Below, piece by piece: positions 1-8,719 of a stretch of 64,000 nt of DNA (its first letter is position 1; every line of letters begins with the position of its first letter). The notes under the pieces are model-generated. The model had not been told where the DNA came from. It searched no databases and was given only the letters and a program-made list of their open reading frames with translations. Source of the DNA: Sediminispirochaeta bajacaliforniensis DSM 16054 (GTDB taxonomy: Bacteria > Spirochaetota > Spirochaetia > DSM-16054 > Sediminispirochaetaceae); contig NZ_KB899416.1 of assembly GCF_000378205.1 (NCBI RefSeq), positions 105,492 to 169,491 on the forward strand, read 5' to 3'. The translations under genes and the position numbers were made by a program.

Positions 1-332
1 CGTATTCGCTTGGCATCGATGTTGGCCAGCTTAAGCGACGGTTATTACTGGTTACCAGCTTGATAGTCTCTTTTTCGGTGGCATTTACCGGTATGATTGG
101 TTTTGTGGGACTCATTGTGCCCCATGCCATACGGCTCATTATCGGAAATAGTCACGCTCGTCTTTTACCTCTTGCTGCCTTTTCCGGTGGTGTCTTCCTG
201 CTTTTTGCCGATACCCTGGCTCGTACACTGCTTGCGCCGACAGAGGTTCCTATAGGGGTGGTAACGGCTTTTTTCGGGGCCCCGTTCTTTCTGGTTTTAG
301 CCGTTCGGGCCGGCCGGGGAGGCGCGGTATGA
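1..332 (+). CDS. FecCD-family heme/iron ABC permease, C-terminal part (cut by window edge)
   Basis: The frame is open from the first base to the TGA at 330-332 and gives about 110 residues of an integral inner-membrane subunit. The stretch GFVGLIVPHAIRL is the hallmark of the BtuC/FecCD/HmuU permease family, and the tail (PTEVPIGVVTAFFGAPFF) is the family's usual last helix. It would form the channel for substrate handed over by the binding lipoprotein at 2463 and driven by the ATPase at 329, whose ATG overlaps this stop (ATGA). The N-terminal two thirds lies outside the window. Heme rather than siderophore as substrate is inferred from the neighbouring genes only. Confidence 0.9.
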   Translation, partial: YSLGIDVGQLKRRLLLVTSLIVSFSVAFTGMIGFVGLIVPHAIRLIIGNSHARLLPLAAFSGGVFLLFADTLARTLLAPTEVPIGVVTAFFGAPFFLVLAVRAGRGGAV

Positions 333-1147
333 GTCTATGTGCGGAACATATCCATTTTTCCTACCGGGATAAGACGGTTCTTGCCGGTGTCGACTTTGCA
401 TTGCAACAGGGCGAGGTTTTTGGTTTGTTGGGCCCCAACGGATCGGGGAAATCGACCTGTCTGAAAACTGTATTGGGGTATCTCAAACCCTCCTCTGGTC
501 GGATAGTTTTTGCAAGGTTCGGTTCTTTGCCCTACGGTTTACTGGTTGGTAAAGAGGTTGCCCGGCGGGTTGCCTTTGTACCGCAGCAGACTGCATTACA
601 TTCGGCAATTACCGTTTTTGAAGCGATTCTTATGGGACGCTTGCCACATCTTGCCGATCGCTGGAGCGGTTACGGGGCGGAAGACAAAAAGATCGTTCGT
701 GAGGTGGTAGAGGCCTTGGGCCTGTGCCACTTAGTAGATCGAAATGTGACCTGTCTCTCTGGAGGCGAGTTGCAAAAAGTCATTATTGCCCGCTGCCTTG
801 TACAGGAGAGCGATATTCTCCTGCTGGATGAAGCTACGGCAGGTCTCGACTTAAATCACGCTGTAGAAATCATGGAGTTTATGCGGCGAAAAGCGAAAGA
901 AGAGTCGAAAAGCATCGTCGCAGTACTTCACGATGTGAATCTCGCTTCTCAATATTGCGATCGTATAGCGCTGCTTAAAAAAGGCCGTTTACGCTACATC
1001 GGTACTCCTGAAGAGGTTATAAGCGAAACGGTACTGGAAGAGATCTACGGTATTCGGGCGAAGATCGGCTACGATGATGGCGGCAAGCCTTTCGTTTTGC
1101 CGCGGCGGATAAAAACTGCTGAAAGAGAGGTTGCCAATGTTTGCTGA
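329..1147 (+). CDS. Heme/iron ABC transporter ATPase (FecE/HmuV type)
   Basis: Cytoplasmic ATPase of the importer, 272 aa, normal length for FecE/BtuD/HmuV proteins. Visible motifs are Walker A GPNGSGKST (about residues 35-43), signature LSGGELQKV, Walker B ILLLDEAT and the H-loop HDVN. Its ATG overlaps the permease stop by four bases, so the two are translationally coupled, and its 3' end overlaps the next gene by about 11 bases. Fe3+-siderophore, B12 and heme ATPases cannot be told apart by sequence; heme is inferred from the HutW-like, TonB and HmuY-like genes that follow. Confidence 0.92.
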   Translation: MSLCAEHIHFSYRDKTVLAGVDFALQQGEVFGLLGPNGSGKSTCLKTVLGYLKPSSGRIVFARFGSLPYGLLVGKEVARRVAFVPQQTALHSAITVFEAILMGRLPHLADRWSGYGAEDKKIVREVVEALGLCHLVDRNVTCLSGGELQKVIIARCLVQESDILLLDEATAGLDLNHAVEIMEFMRRKAKEESKSIVAVLHDVNLASQYCDRIALLKKGRLRYIGTPEEVISETVLEEIYGIRAKIGYDDGGKPFVLPRRIKTAEREVANVC

Positions 1148-2411
1148 ACGTTATCGCTCACACCATGATGCAGAAGCAAAATTAGCTTCTATTTTGGGAC
1201 TGTATGCCCATTCGCGTTCCGGAACAGTGAACTGGGAGGATGTGGAGCGGCCTCTCTACTCTGCGCCACCATCCGGGAGACGCTGCATCTATATCCATAT
1301 CCCGTATTGCGATAGAATTTGTGAATTTTGCAATCTTAATCGTACCGCTCGGGGACATACCGATTTAGATGCGTATACAGAGTATCTAATAAAGGAAATC
1401 GAGTGGTATGCCCGATATCCGTATATCAGGGATGGTCAGTTCGACGCCATATATTTTGGCGGCGGCACGCCCACCATTTTACAGACGGAGCAGCTTAGCC
1501 TGGTACTTCGAGCCTTACGCGACTCTTTTCATTTGTCAGAGGATTGTGAAATAACATTGGAATCGACACTTCATAATCTGCCGGCTGAAAAAAGCGCCCG
1601 CCTCCAGGAGGAGGGGGTGAACCGTTTGAGCCTTGGTGTTCAAACCTTTTCGTCCCGCGGAAGATCATTTCTCGGCAGAACAGGGGATGCAGAATATGCT
1701 ATCGCTCGGCTACAGGCGATCCGGCAGCTCTTTTCCGGTGTCCTTGGAATAGACATTATTTACAGCTACTTCGATCAAAGTCTGGAAGAGGTAGCTCATG
1801 ATGCTTCTCTTTGTTCTGATTTTTCCATTGACGGTGTGAGTTTTTATTCTCTCATGATTCACGACGGTTCCTCCTTGGGGCAGCGCATTGCGAAAGGTGA
1901 AATTCCCTTTGGCCGGAGCCTGGAAGATGATCGACAACGGCATAATCATTTTTATGAGGATATGCATGCGGGTGGATACGAAATGCTGGAGCTCTCCAAG
2001 CTTGTTCGTCCCGGCCGTGATGAATATCGGTACATACGAATTCGATATGAGAATGGTGATGTTCTTCCTATCGGGGCAGGGGCCGGGGGACAGTTGGCTG
2101 GATACCGCATCTATTCCATGGCGCAGGGCCGCCGCTTTGCTTCGAAGATAGAACCTGCTTATGCGCAATACCACCGCGTGTTAGGCCATTTACAGTTTGG
2201 TTGCTACGACCTTACAACCCTCTCGGAGGAATTAGGGCCGGATTCGTATGCTCCTTTGCGGGAACGAATGGACTATTTTGTCCGCAATGGGATGCTGGTA
2301 CCGGAAACGGATGATCTGTATACGTTAACCACCGATGGAATTTTCTGGGGAAATAATATTGCGGTGGACATATTGAAAGCGGCGATAGATGGGACGAAAG
2401 AACATCACTAG
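1137..2411 (+). CDS. Radical SAM heme-utilisation protein (HutW/ChuW-like)
   Basis: 424 aa from ATG 1137, preceded by AGAGAGG at a good distance; a TTG six bases upstream is possible but less likely. The 4Fe-4S motif YCDRICEFC (CxxxCxxC, about residues 58-65) after YIHIP, the GGGTPT motif and the overall layout place it in the HemN/HemW/HutW group. HemW, HutW and ChuW are close relatives; ChuW/HutW/HmuW open heme anaerobically to a linear tetrapyrrole (anaerobilin) and free the iron. Position inside a heme-uptake operon favours that role over a HemW-like heme chaperone. No companion anaerobilin reductase (ChuY/HutX/HmuF type) is seen nearby. Confidence 0.78.
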   Translation: MFAERYRSHHDAEAKLASILGLYAHSRSGTVNWEDVERPLYSAPPSGRRCIYIHIPYCDRICEFCNLNRTARGHTDLDAYTEYLIKEIEWYARYPYIRDGQFDAIYFGGGTPTILQTEQLSLVLRALRDSFHLSEDCEITLESTLHNLPAEKSARLQEEGVNRLSLGVQTFSSRGRSFLGRTGDAEYAIARLQAIRQLFSGVLGIDIIYSYFDQSLEEVAHDASLCSDFSIDGVSFYSLMIHDGSSLGQRIAKGEIPFGRSLEDDRQRHNHFYEDMHAGGYEMLELSKLVRPGRDEYRYIRIRYENGDVLPIGAGAGGQLAGYRIYSMAQGRRFASKIEPAYAQYHRVLGHLQFGCYDLTTLSEELGPDSYAPLRERMDYFVRNGMLVPETDDLYTLTTDGIFWGNNIAVDILKAAIDGTKEHH

Positions 2412-2462
2412 GCTTTCGCCTCTCGGCAAGAGAGGTCCTGGGCAGAAAAAAGGAGAAATATT

Positions 2463-3437
2463 ATGCGAAAGATAGTATATCTTGTTGCCGTTATCCTCGC
2501 TTTTGCAGGATGCGGAAATGAAAAGTCGTCTCATACGGATGCTGCATCTTCAGCTTCATCGGCAGATACCGGAAAGCAGCTCGCATCCGTTACCATGGAT
2601 GAAACGACGGGACATGCACGTGATGCATATGGTCATACCATTGAGGTTCGTCCATATCAAAGAATGGTAGTAGCTTCGCTGGGAGCCGTAGAAACACTGT
2701 ATCTTATTGGGGGCGAAGATGCCATTGCTGCTATAGCAACCAGTCGTGGGGGTGTCTGGCCCGAGGAGAAGACAGCCGCGCTTCCCAGTGTGGGGAATGT
2801 GGCCCGTCCAAGTTTTGAGACGATTATATCCTTTGATCCCGACATCGTTATTCTCAGCGCCATGTCTTTGGATATCGCCGAGAGCCTATCCGGGCATAAT
2901 ATCCCCGTATTCATCCACGACGCCACCTCAATCGAAGATATTTTCGCTTCCGTAGAGCTTTTGGGCGATCTTTCGGCTAAAGAATCGGCAGCAGAGGCCT
3001 TGATAGCCGAAAAACGGGCTCGCCTGGCGGAAGTGGCATCCGCGGTTGCCAAGCGGACGGTTCGGCTAAAAGGTGCATTTCTCTATTCAGCTAATCCCGT
3101 CATGGGGTTTACCAACGAATCGCTTCCTGGCGAGATACTGAATCTCTTAGGGGTAACGAATATAGCCGTGGGGCTAAGCGGGAAGCGTCCTATTATCTCA
3201 TCTGAGCTCCTCGTATCAGAAAATCCCGATTTTCTTTTTATCTCCATGTCGATTGAGAATCCCGAAGCCTTGCTTAGTGCAGAATCTGCCGTTGCAAGAA
3301 CTCGTGCAGGAAGAGAAGGCCACATCAGCACGATTCCTTCCTCTTTGATTCTGCGCCCCTCCCCACGTATTGTGGACGGAATTTCGACGCTCCAAGAGAT
3401 TCTTGCGGAGATTCCTCCGGCCTCGGAAGAGGGATGA
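2463..3437 (+). CDS. Heme/iron-binding periplasmic lipoprotein
   Basis: 324 aa with a lipoprotein signal ending in the lipobox FAGC (Cys about residue 17) and a Ser/Ala-rich tether. The rest matches the periplasmic-binding fold of the FecB/BtuF/HmuT group: the segment RMVVASLGAVETLYLIG, then PSFETIISFDPDIVIL, is typical. It should catch substrate released by the TonB receptor and pass it to the FecCD permease. RBS GGAGAAATATT precedes the ATG. It sits between the radical SAM gene and exbB on the same strand, so the transporter genes are not strictly contiguous. Confidence 0.86.
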   Translation: MRKIVYLVAVILAFAGCGNEKSSHTDAASSASSADTGKQLASVTMDETTGHARDAYGHTIEVRPYQRMVVASLGAVETLYLIGGEDAIAAIATSRGGVWPEEKTAALPSVGNVARPSFETIISFDPDIVILSAMSLDIAESLSGHNIPVFIHDATSIEDIFASVELLGDLSAKESAAEALIAEKRARLAEVASAVAKRTVRLKGAFLYSANPVMGFTNESLPGEILNLLGVTNIAVGLSGKRPIISSELLVSENPDFLFISMSIENPEALLSAESAVARTRAGREGHISTIPSSLILRPSPRIVDGISTLQEILAEIPPASEEG

Positions 3438-3447
3438 GGAGCTTGTG

Positions 3448-4143
3448 ATGTTTTTGGGAACCTTTCACCATATTGTTGCATTCATTCAATTGGGAGGTAT
3501 CCTTAACTGGATTCTTGTCGGGCTATACCTGGTTGTTCTTGTGCTTGCAGTGGATCGTTGTTCTTACTTTATTCGCACAGGATACCGGCGTAAGCGTCTC
3601 GTTTCAGGTATTGATTCGGCTTTTCTTGCATCCATATCGAATGATGGCCCCAATGGCCAAGAGATGGTTTTCCCTTGGCCAAAGCATTACATCAGAAGCC
3701 AGCCGGTACGCATGATTGCCCTTGTCTTTGAAGATCGGCGGTCGACGAAAGAGTCTTTGGACGAGGCTGTGGATCGTGAAGGCTCCTCCATACGGAGGGA
3801 GATGGATCGTGGCATAGAGGCGCTTTCGGTCATTGGTAACATTGCTCCTCTGATGGGTTTACTTGGCACGGTGACGGGGCTTATGAGGGCTTTCCATCGC
3901 ATCGAGTCCCTCGGCGGTACCGTCGATATTGCCGCTTTTTCCGGTGGTATCTGGGAGGCAATGATCACGACAGCCATCGGATTAGTCGTGGCTATTCCGG
4001 CCGTAGTTTTCTGCAGAGTCTTCGAAAAGATTGTAGAACATCGTGGTGAAGATATGGGGTATGTCGTTTCTCTCGTATCGGAAAGCTTGTATGAGGAAAC
4101 TACCGAGAAACCTCGGGCGAGGCAAAGCAGAGAGAGTGCCTAA
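3448..4143 (+). CDS. exbB: ExbB/TolQ-family proton-channel protein
   Basis: 231 aa counted from ATG 3448, ten bases after the upstream stop and preceded by GATGAGGAG; an upstream in-frame GTG at 3370 would lie within the previous gene and is rejected. Three membrane segments can be seen (about residues 12-32, 120-145 and 165-190). The MotA/TolQ/ExbB core is clear: IAPLMGLLGTVTGL followed by GGIWEAMITTAIGLVVAIP. With ExbD it forms the inner-membrane motor that energises TonB using the proton gradient. Confidence 0.9.
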   Translation: MFLGTFHHIVAFIQLGGILNWILVGLYLVVLVLAVDRCSYFIRTGYRRKRLVSGIDSAFLASISNDGPNGQEMVFPWPKHYIRSQPVRMIALVFEDRRSTKESLDEAVDREGSSIRREMDRGIEALSVIGNIAPLMGLLGTVTGLMRAFHRIESLGGTVDIAAFSGGIWEAMITTAIGLVVAIPAVVFCRVFEKIVEHRGEDMGYVVSLVSESLYEETTEKPRARQSRESA

Positions 4144-4544
4144 TGAAAACCTTTGGTGCCGTTCGATCTCGCCAAAACGGCTTGAATATGACATCCCTCA
4201 TCGATGTTGTTTTTATTCTTCTTATTTTTTTCATGATCGGATCAAGGTTTGAGAAGCCTGCAATTTCTCTTACTCTTCCGAACGCAACGACGGGAGAACG
4301 GGTGGAGCGTAAAATAATCACCGTCTCTATGGATTCCGAGGGAAATTTGTATGTAGAGGGGAAAGCAATTGAATCGGCAGCCTTGGAGTCATACCTTGCA
4401 CCGTTGGCAACGGCCGATCCCGAGTTAACGGCATCTTTGGAATGCGACGGGGCAGTCCCTTTTGCAAAGGTGACGAAGGTTCTGGATTCTTTGAAGCGGA
4501 CGGGAATTCTCAATGTGGCGGTTCGGCACGAATTCCCTCACTGA
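4143..4544 (+). CDS. exbD: ExbD/TolR-family protein
   Basis: 133 aa, start overlapping the exbB stop (TAATG). A single N-terminal membrane helix (MTSLIDVVFILLIFFMIGS) carries the conserved Asp (LIDVVF) of ExbD/TolR, and the rest is a small periplasmic domain. It is the partner of ExbB in the TonB motor. Its 3' end overlaps tonB by 32 bases, so exbB-exbD-tonB is one tightly coupled unit. Confidence 0.9.
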   Translation: MKTFGAVRSRQNGLNMTSLIDVVFILLIFFMIGSRFEKPAISLTLPNATTGERVERKIITVSMDSEGNLYVEGKAIESAALESYLAPLATADPELTASLECDGAVPFAKVTKVLDSLKRTGILNVAVRHEFPH

Positions 4545-5298
4545 TCGTCTTACCCCTATTGCACTCTGTGCGGTGGTGATCTTTGTTCACGGGGTTATTT
4601 GGGGAAGCTTTGATTTTTCTTTTGAAGCAGCTCAAAAACAACCTGAGCCCATGACCGTTAGTTTTACCACCCTTGAGGGGCTGGATGCTACGCCTGCGGG
4701 CAGTGAGATTATCCCCCTTGAAGGTGATCCTGTGGTAGTGCAGAAGCCTCAGGAAACTCGCATAAAGGAGCCTTCCATGATGCCCGAAGTTTCAGCATCG
4801 GAGATAGAGGAGCTTCCCCTGACTGAGGTTCTCGAGACCGAAGTGAAGCCGGTTGAAAGCCCTCAAAGGAGCCTGGAGAAACCTCCGGAGACTGCCCGGC
4901 ACGTTCGAGAGGAGGCAAGCCCGGCTGAAGCCGCTTCCGTAGCTTCCGTTTTAAAAAGTGAAGCCGGTGTTTCTGCACCTCCCGGCAGGGAAGGGGGGGC
5001 GGCTTACGGTGAAAGCCTGTCCCTTGATTACCGGGCCATCATTCTTCGCCAGTTGGAAGAAGGGAAGGTTTACCCCGCGGCGGCTCGAAAACGGGGAATA
5101 GCAGGCCCCGTAACCCTTTGTTTTTCTGTTGCTCCCGACGGAACAGTGTCCATGCTTTCCGTAGAAGAAGCCTCACATCGATTTTTGCGGCAGGCCGCTC
5201 TGGAATCTGTACGAAAGGCAGCGCCCTTTTCTTTTCCTGAGCGTCCTACTGGAAGGATCGATATGCAGGTAACGCTTGAATATCGGTTGGAAGAGTAG
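4513..5298 (+). CDS. tonB: TonB energy-transducing protein
   Basis: 261 aa. One N-terminal anchor helix (LTPIALCAVVIFVHGVIW, about residues 11-28) is followed by a Glu/Pro-rich periplasm-spanning region and a C-terminal TonB domain from about residue 170 (YRAIILRQLEEGKVYPAAA, then GPVTLCFSVAPDGTV and a final Tyr-Arg beta strand). Gene order ExbB-ExbD-TonB-receptor indicates a dedicated TonB. The spacer has many acidic residues instead of the usual Pro-Lys repeats, which is a mild oddity. Confidence 0.88.
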   Translation: MWRFGTNSLTDRLTPIALCAVVIFVHGVIWGSFDFSFEAAQKQPEPMTVSFTTLEGLDATPAGSEIIPLEGDPVVVQKPQETRIKEPSMMPEVSASEIEELPLTEVLETEVKPVESPQRSLEKPPETARHVREEASPAEAASVASVLKSEAGVSAPPGREGGAAYGESLSLDYRAIILRQLEEGKVYPAAARKRGIAGPVTLCFSVAPDGTVSMLSVEEASHRFLRQAALESVRKAAPFSFPERPTGRIDMQVTLEYRLEE

Positions 5299-5314
5299 AA
5301 ATGAGGAGGATTTT

Positions 5315-7309
5315 ATGCGATATCCATCGGCGTTAGCATACGCCATAATTCTTAGTGTTGTTGGGACTCTTTCTGTCTTTGCACAGGAAGAAACAGAAAA
5401 GGAGCCTGCCGTTATTGTTGTAACAGGTGCCAAGGCCGCACAGGATATTGAGGAGACCGTCGAAGCGGTAGAAGTCGTTACGGCTGAAGAGATCCAGGAG
5501 ATGGGGGCAAAAAATGTCAAGGAAGTTATGGAAAACATCCCTGGTGTCATCATCTATAATCATCCTGTTTCAACGCTTATGATGCAAGGCTTTGCGCCGG
5601 AATATGTGAAGCTCCTTGTCAACGGCATTGAGATAGCAGGGGACGTCGGCGGGGCCACTCCTATAGCTCAATTACCCGCTTCTGAAATCGAACGAATAGA
5701 GGTTGTCCGGGGAGCCTCATCAGTGCTCTATGGATCAGATGCCATGGGAGGCGTCATCAATATCATCACCAAGAAAGCGGAAAAAGAAAAGATCTCCGCT
5801 TCTGTGGCCCAGGAAATTGCATCAAACTTACGATATTACGGGGAAGGATCTGCATCGTATGCAAATGATCTTTTTGCCCTCTCGGTGATGGGCTCCTTTG
5901 ACTACGACGATGGTAAATCTGTTGACGAGGAAAACAATCTTGGTCGTGAAATTTCGATCTACGAGGTTCCCTACGCTTGTCTGGGATCCGTCAGAGGAAG
6001 CGCCACCTGGTTTCATCCCGGAGGTGAGCTTGAACTATACGGAACCTGGGCCGACTCATCACGGGAGTCCAGTACTAACCTGGAAGGAGGTGTCTCCTAC
6101 GATGATACCAAACTGGAAGGGGGGCTACGGGAGCGTTATTCCTTTTCCGATTTTCTTTCGTTGGAAGGGTTTTTTAGCGTTAAGAGCTATGATCACTACG
6201 TGGACCAACTTAACTATACCTATGATACATCCAGTGAGGAGAAGAGTCTCTTTGACGATATGGAAAGTGAGGTTACTGTTTCTTGGGAGCCTTCTATTTC
6301 CCATTCATTGCTGGTCGGAGTAAACGGGAAACGCGAAAACATGGAGGGCGATGCTTTCGATGAGCAGAAATCAGCGTCACAAATGAGCGTTTTTACTCAG
6401 GATACGTGGAATATTGGTGGTGTCGATCGATTTCGTATTGTTCCGGGGCTGCGCTTTGACTATAGCGTGCCGGAAGAGTCGGAAGATGATCCGATATATA
6501 AGATCACTCCCAAATTAAGCTTTCGTTATGATCCATCGGAATACGTGGTTTTACGTTTTGCCTACGGTATGGGATTTAAAACACCGAGCTTAAAACAGAA
6601 GTATTGGCGCTTTTTTCATCCCTCGCCGGAGAATTTCATGCTTCTTGGTAATCCCGATCTAAAACCAGAGACATCCCATGGCTTCAACGCTTCCGTAGCA
6701 TATACCGTAAGTCCGAAAATTTCTTTAACGGTTGGCGGATATTTTAACTATGTCTTCGATCTTATCGATACGCAGATCGTCGATGAAAACTCAGGATCGT
6801 ACACCGATGGCGATGGTACGACGCACAATTATATTTATACCAGAAAGTATCGAAACGTTGGTAAGGCCATTACTACAGGCGGCGATGTATCCTTCCGGTT
6901 TTCCGGCTCCCGCCTTGCCTCTTCCTTGGCATACAATTTTACCGTTGCCAAAGAGTACGATGAAGATGATGACGAGTATATCGATCTTGCTTCGCGGGTG
7001 CCTCATCAGATCAAAGGGAGCATCTCCTATACGATTCCTCATATTGAGACAAAGGCCAGCTTGCAGGTGAATTGGAATGCCCCTGAGCTGATCGATGTTG
7101 ACGAAGATACGCATACACCGGATTACCTCATGGTAAATGCTCATTTTTCAAAACTTTTTTGGAAAGAGCGTCTTAATCTCTACTGTGGACTCAGGAATGC
7201 GTTAAACAACATCCATTTCATCGACAGTAGCGACGGTGAAAGCCAGGAGGACTACTTCGGCCTTCGGGATGGGCTTGTCTTCTACCTGGGAAGCCGCTTT
7301 ACCATGTAA
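5315..7309 (+). CDS. TonB-dependent outer-membrane receptor (heme/iron)
   Basis: 664 aa from ATG 5315, with GAGGAGGA just upstream; an upstream frame start at 5276 lies inside tonB and is rejected. A signal peptide ends near VFAQ. The mature start carries a TonB-box-like stretch (AVIVVTGA), followed by a plug domain (MENIPGVIIYN, then IERIEVVRGASSVLYGSDAMGGVINI) and a long beta-barrel with aromatic-rich strands and an aromatic penultimate turn. Plug and barrel lengths fit heme/siderophore receptors. Ligand is inferred as heme from the operon; a characteristic FRAP/NPNL heme motif is not obvious, so a ferric siderophore cannot be excluded. Confidence 0.88.
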   Translation: MRYPSALAYAIILSVVGTLSVFAQEETEKEPAVIVVTGAKAAQDIEETVEAVEVVTAEEIQEMGAKNVKEVMENIPGVIIYNHPVSTLMMQGFAPEYVKLLVNGIEIAGDVGGATPIAQLPASEIERIEVVRGASSVLYGSDAMGGVINIITKKAEKEKISASVAQEIASNLRYYGEGSASYANDLFALSVMGSFDYDDGKSVDEENNLGREISIYEVPYACLGSVRGSATWFHPGGELELYGTWADSSRESSTNLEGGVSYDDTKLEGGLRERYSFSDFLSLEGFFSVKSYDHYVDQLNYTYDTSSEEKSLFDDMESEVTVSWEPSISHSLLVGVNGKRENMEGDAFDEQKSASQMSVFTQDTWNIGGVDRFRIVPGLRFDYSVPEESEDDPIYKITPKLSFRYDPSEYVVLRFAYGMGFKTPSLKQKYWRFFHPSPENFMLLGNPDLKPETSHGFNASVAYTVSPKISLTVGGYFNYVFDLIDTQIVDENSGSYTDGDGTTHNYIYTRKYRNVGKAITTGGDVSFRFSGSRLASSLAYNFTVAKEYDEDDDEYIDLASRVPHQIKGSISYTIPHIETKASLQVNWNAPELIDVDEDTHTPDYLMVNAHFSKLFWKERLNLYCGLRNALNNIHFIDSSDGESQEDYFGLRDGLVFYLGSRFTM

Positions 7310-7427
7310 AACCATAAAAACCAGAAGCCGCTTTTCTATCGGTTTCATATGTTTTGCCCATAGGCCTCCCCACGGTATGCCGGCGCCCGGGAGTGTCCTG
7401 TAGGGTATAATAATAAGGAGTAATAGT

Positions 7428-8480
7428 ATGGTGAAAGTACACCGTTTTTTCTTTTATATACTTGCCCTCATGACAGCAGTTCTGCTCTTGGGAGCCTGTG
7501 ACAACCTTTTGGGCAGTGACGATGATGACGATGATGATGATGGCTCATCCAGTTATTCTACGGCCACAGCCGCAGTGGATTATTTGGGTGACAATCTGTC
7601 TAGTTTCTTCGATTTTTCGACTGGAACGCTAACCGAGATAGATCATGATACTTGGGATATTGCTATTGCTACGGACGGGTCTATTATTGCCAATAGCGGC
7701 GATTACGGTAGCGGCGTCAAGGTCTATAAAACAAGCTCAACCGATATAAGCGATGATCTCAGTTCTTATGAGAGCAAGGTGGCTGAATACACCTTCAAGT
7801 CCGGTACAACTCTTTATGGCGATCAGACCGAGACCAATCCCTTTGACAATGAGATCGGTAGCAGCGGAAGCGGTTCCGGGACGGTCTATCTTGTAAAGGA
7901 TGAGGCCGGTACCTATTACAAGCTTGTGTTTACCTCGTATGGTCCTATGGGCCAGTATCGTGTGAATGTCGTTGAAGGCCTTGGCGGAACAAGTACACAT
8001 ACCATTTCCGGGACCATCGATGCTGATTACGGCTATACGTACTTTGATCTTGGAACGCATGCCGCTGTGACTGTGGCACCGAAGAAAAGTGAATGGGACA
8101 TCTTATTTACCAGAACAAACGATATCCTGGATGATGGGTCGGGGGGGGCCTATATAGCGGGACGTTCCGATGTATTGCTCAATACTGCCGGAGGGGTAGA
8201 GGGAGCTACGGTAGACGATACCGCTATCGAAACGGTGGCAAACGTCTCGTCTTACACCTTTTCTTCTGTTATCGATACGCTTGGATATAGTTGGTACACC
8301 CATGACCATAGTGCAACACCGGCATATTCTGTCAATACGCTTACCTATGTGGTTAAAACCACAGAGGGGAACTACGCAAAATTGCAACCTGGTAGTTTCT
8401 ATGGTCCCAATAGCGAGCAGTTTTACATGACCTTCCGATATTACTATCAGGCAGATGGATCAACGAACTTTTCGCGTTAA
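7428..8480 (+). CDS. HmuY-like heme-binding lipoprotein with two WDI motifs
   Basis: 350 aa with a lipoprotein signal (lipobox LGAC, Cys near residue 24), then an eight-Asp tract and a Ser-rich linker. Two regions resemble the HmuY pattern of a Trp-Asp-Ile strand followed by an Asn-rich loop: DTWDIAIATDGSIIANSG near residue 75 and SEWDILFTR...DVLLNTAGG near residue 225. HmuY proteins are surface lipoproteins that take heme from host or environment and pass it to a TonB receptor such as HmuR; here the gene follows such a receptor at 118 bp. The HmuY assignment rests on motif and context and is moderately sure. RBS AAGGAG precedes the ATG; a TATAAT hexamer lies at 7406-7411. Confidence 0.68.
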   Translation: MVKVHRFFFYILALMTAVLLLGACDNLLGSDDDDDDDDGSSSYSTATAAVDYLGDNLSSFFDFSTGTLTEIDHDTWDIAIATDGSIIANSGDYGSGVKVYKTSSTDISDDLSSYESKVAEYTFKSGTTLYGDQTETNPFDNEIGSSGSGSGTVYLVKDEAGTYYKLVFTSYGPMGQYRVNVVEGLGGTSTHTISGTIDADYGYTYFDLGTHAAVTVAPKKSEWDILFTRTNDILDDGSGGAYIAGRSDVLLNTAGGVEGATVDDTAIETVANVSSYTFSSVIDTLGYSWYTHDHSATPAYSVNTLTYVVKTTEGNYAKLQPGSFYGPNSEQFYMTFRYYYQADGSTNFSR

Positions 8481-8503
8481 GGCTTTCTTGTGGAAAGAGA
8501 GAA

Positions 8504-8527
8504 ACAGCCGCCGGTTACGGCGGCTGT
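8504..8527. repeat. Perfect hairpin between convergent genes (1)
   Basis: ACAGCCGCCG and its exact complement are separated by a GTTA loop. It lies 24 bases after the HmuY-like stop. No T-run follows on either strand, so it is at best a non-canonical terminator or mRNA 3' stabiliser for the heme operon. Confidence 0.6.
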
Positions 8528-8599
8528 AGGTGAATCGAAAGGCTTCCTCCGAAATTCTGGTGGGCCGGCAGGCCTTTCCTTATCTTGCACATAACCTTT

Positions 8600-8630
8600 T
8601 GCCGGATCGATCTATCACATCGATCCGGCA
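8600..8630. repeat. Perfect hairpin between convergent genes (2)
   Basis: A 12-bp perfect stem (TGCCGGATCGAT and its complement) has a 7-base loop. It sits about 90 bp before the SDR gene end on the minus strand. No T-run is present, so it may end or protect transcripts from either side, or be a protein-binding palindrome. Nothing else recognisable occupies 8481-8719. Confidence 0.55.
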
Positions 8631-8719
8631 GATTATGCATGTATCATCTTATAAAAGTAATCGAAGAATGAAAAGCTTTCGCCGACTATTCGTTAAAGAC
8701 TTCCTTTGCCAATTAGATA

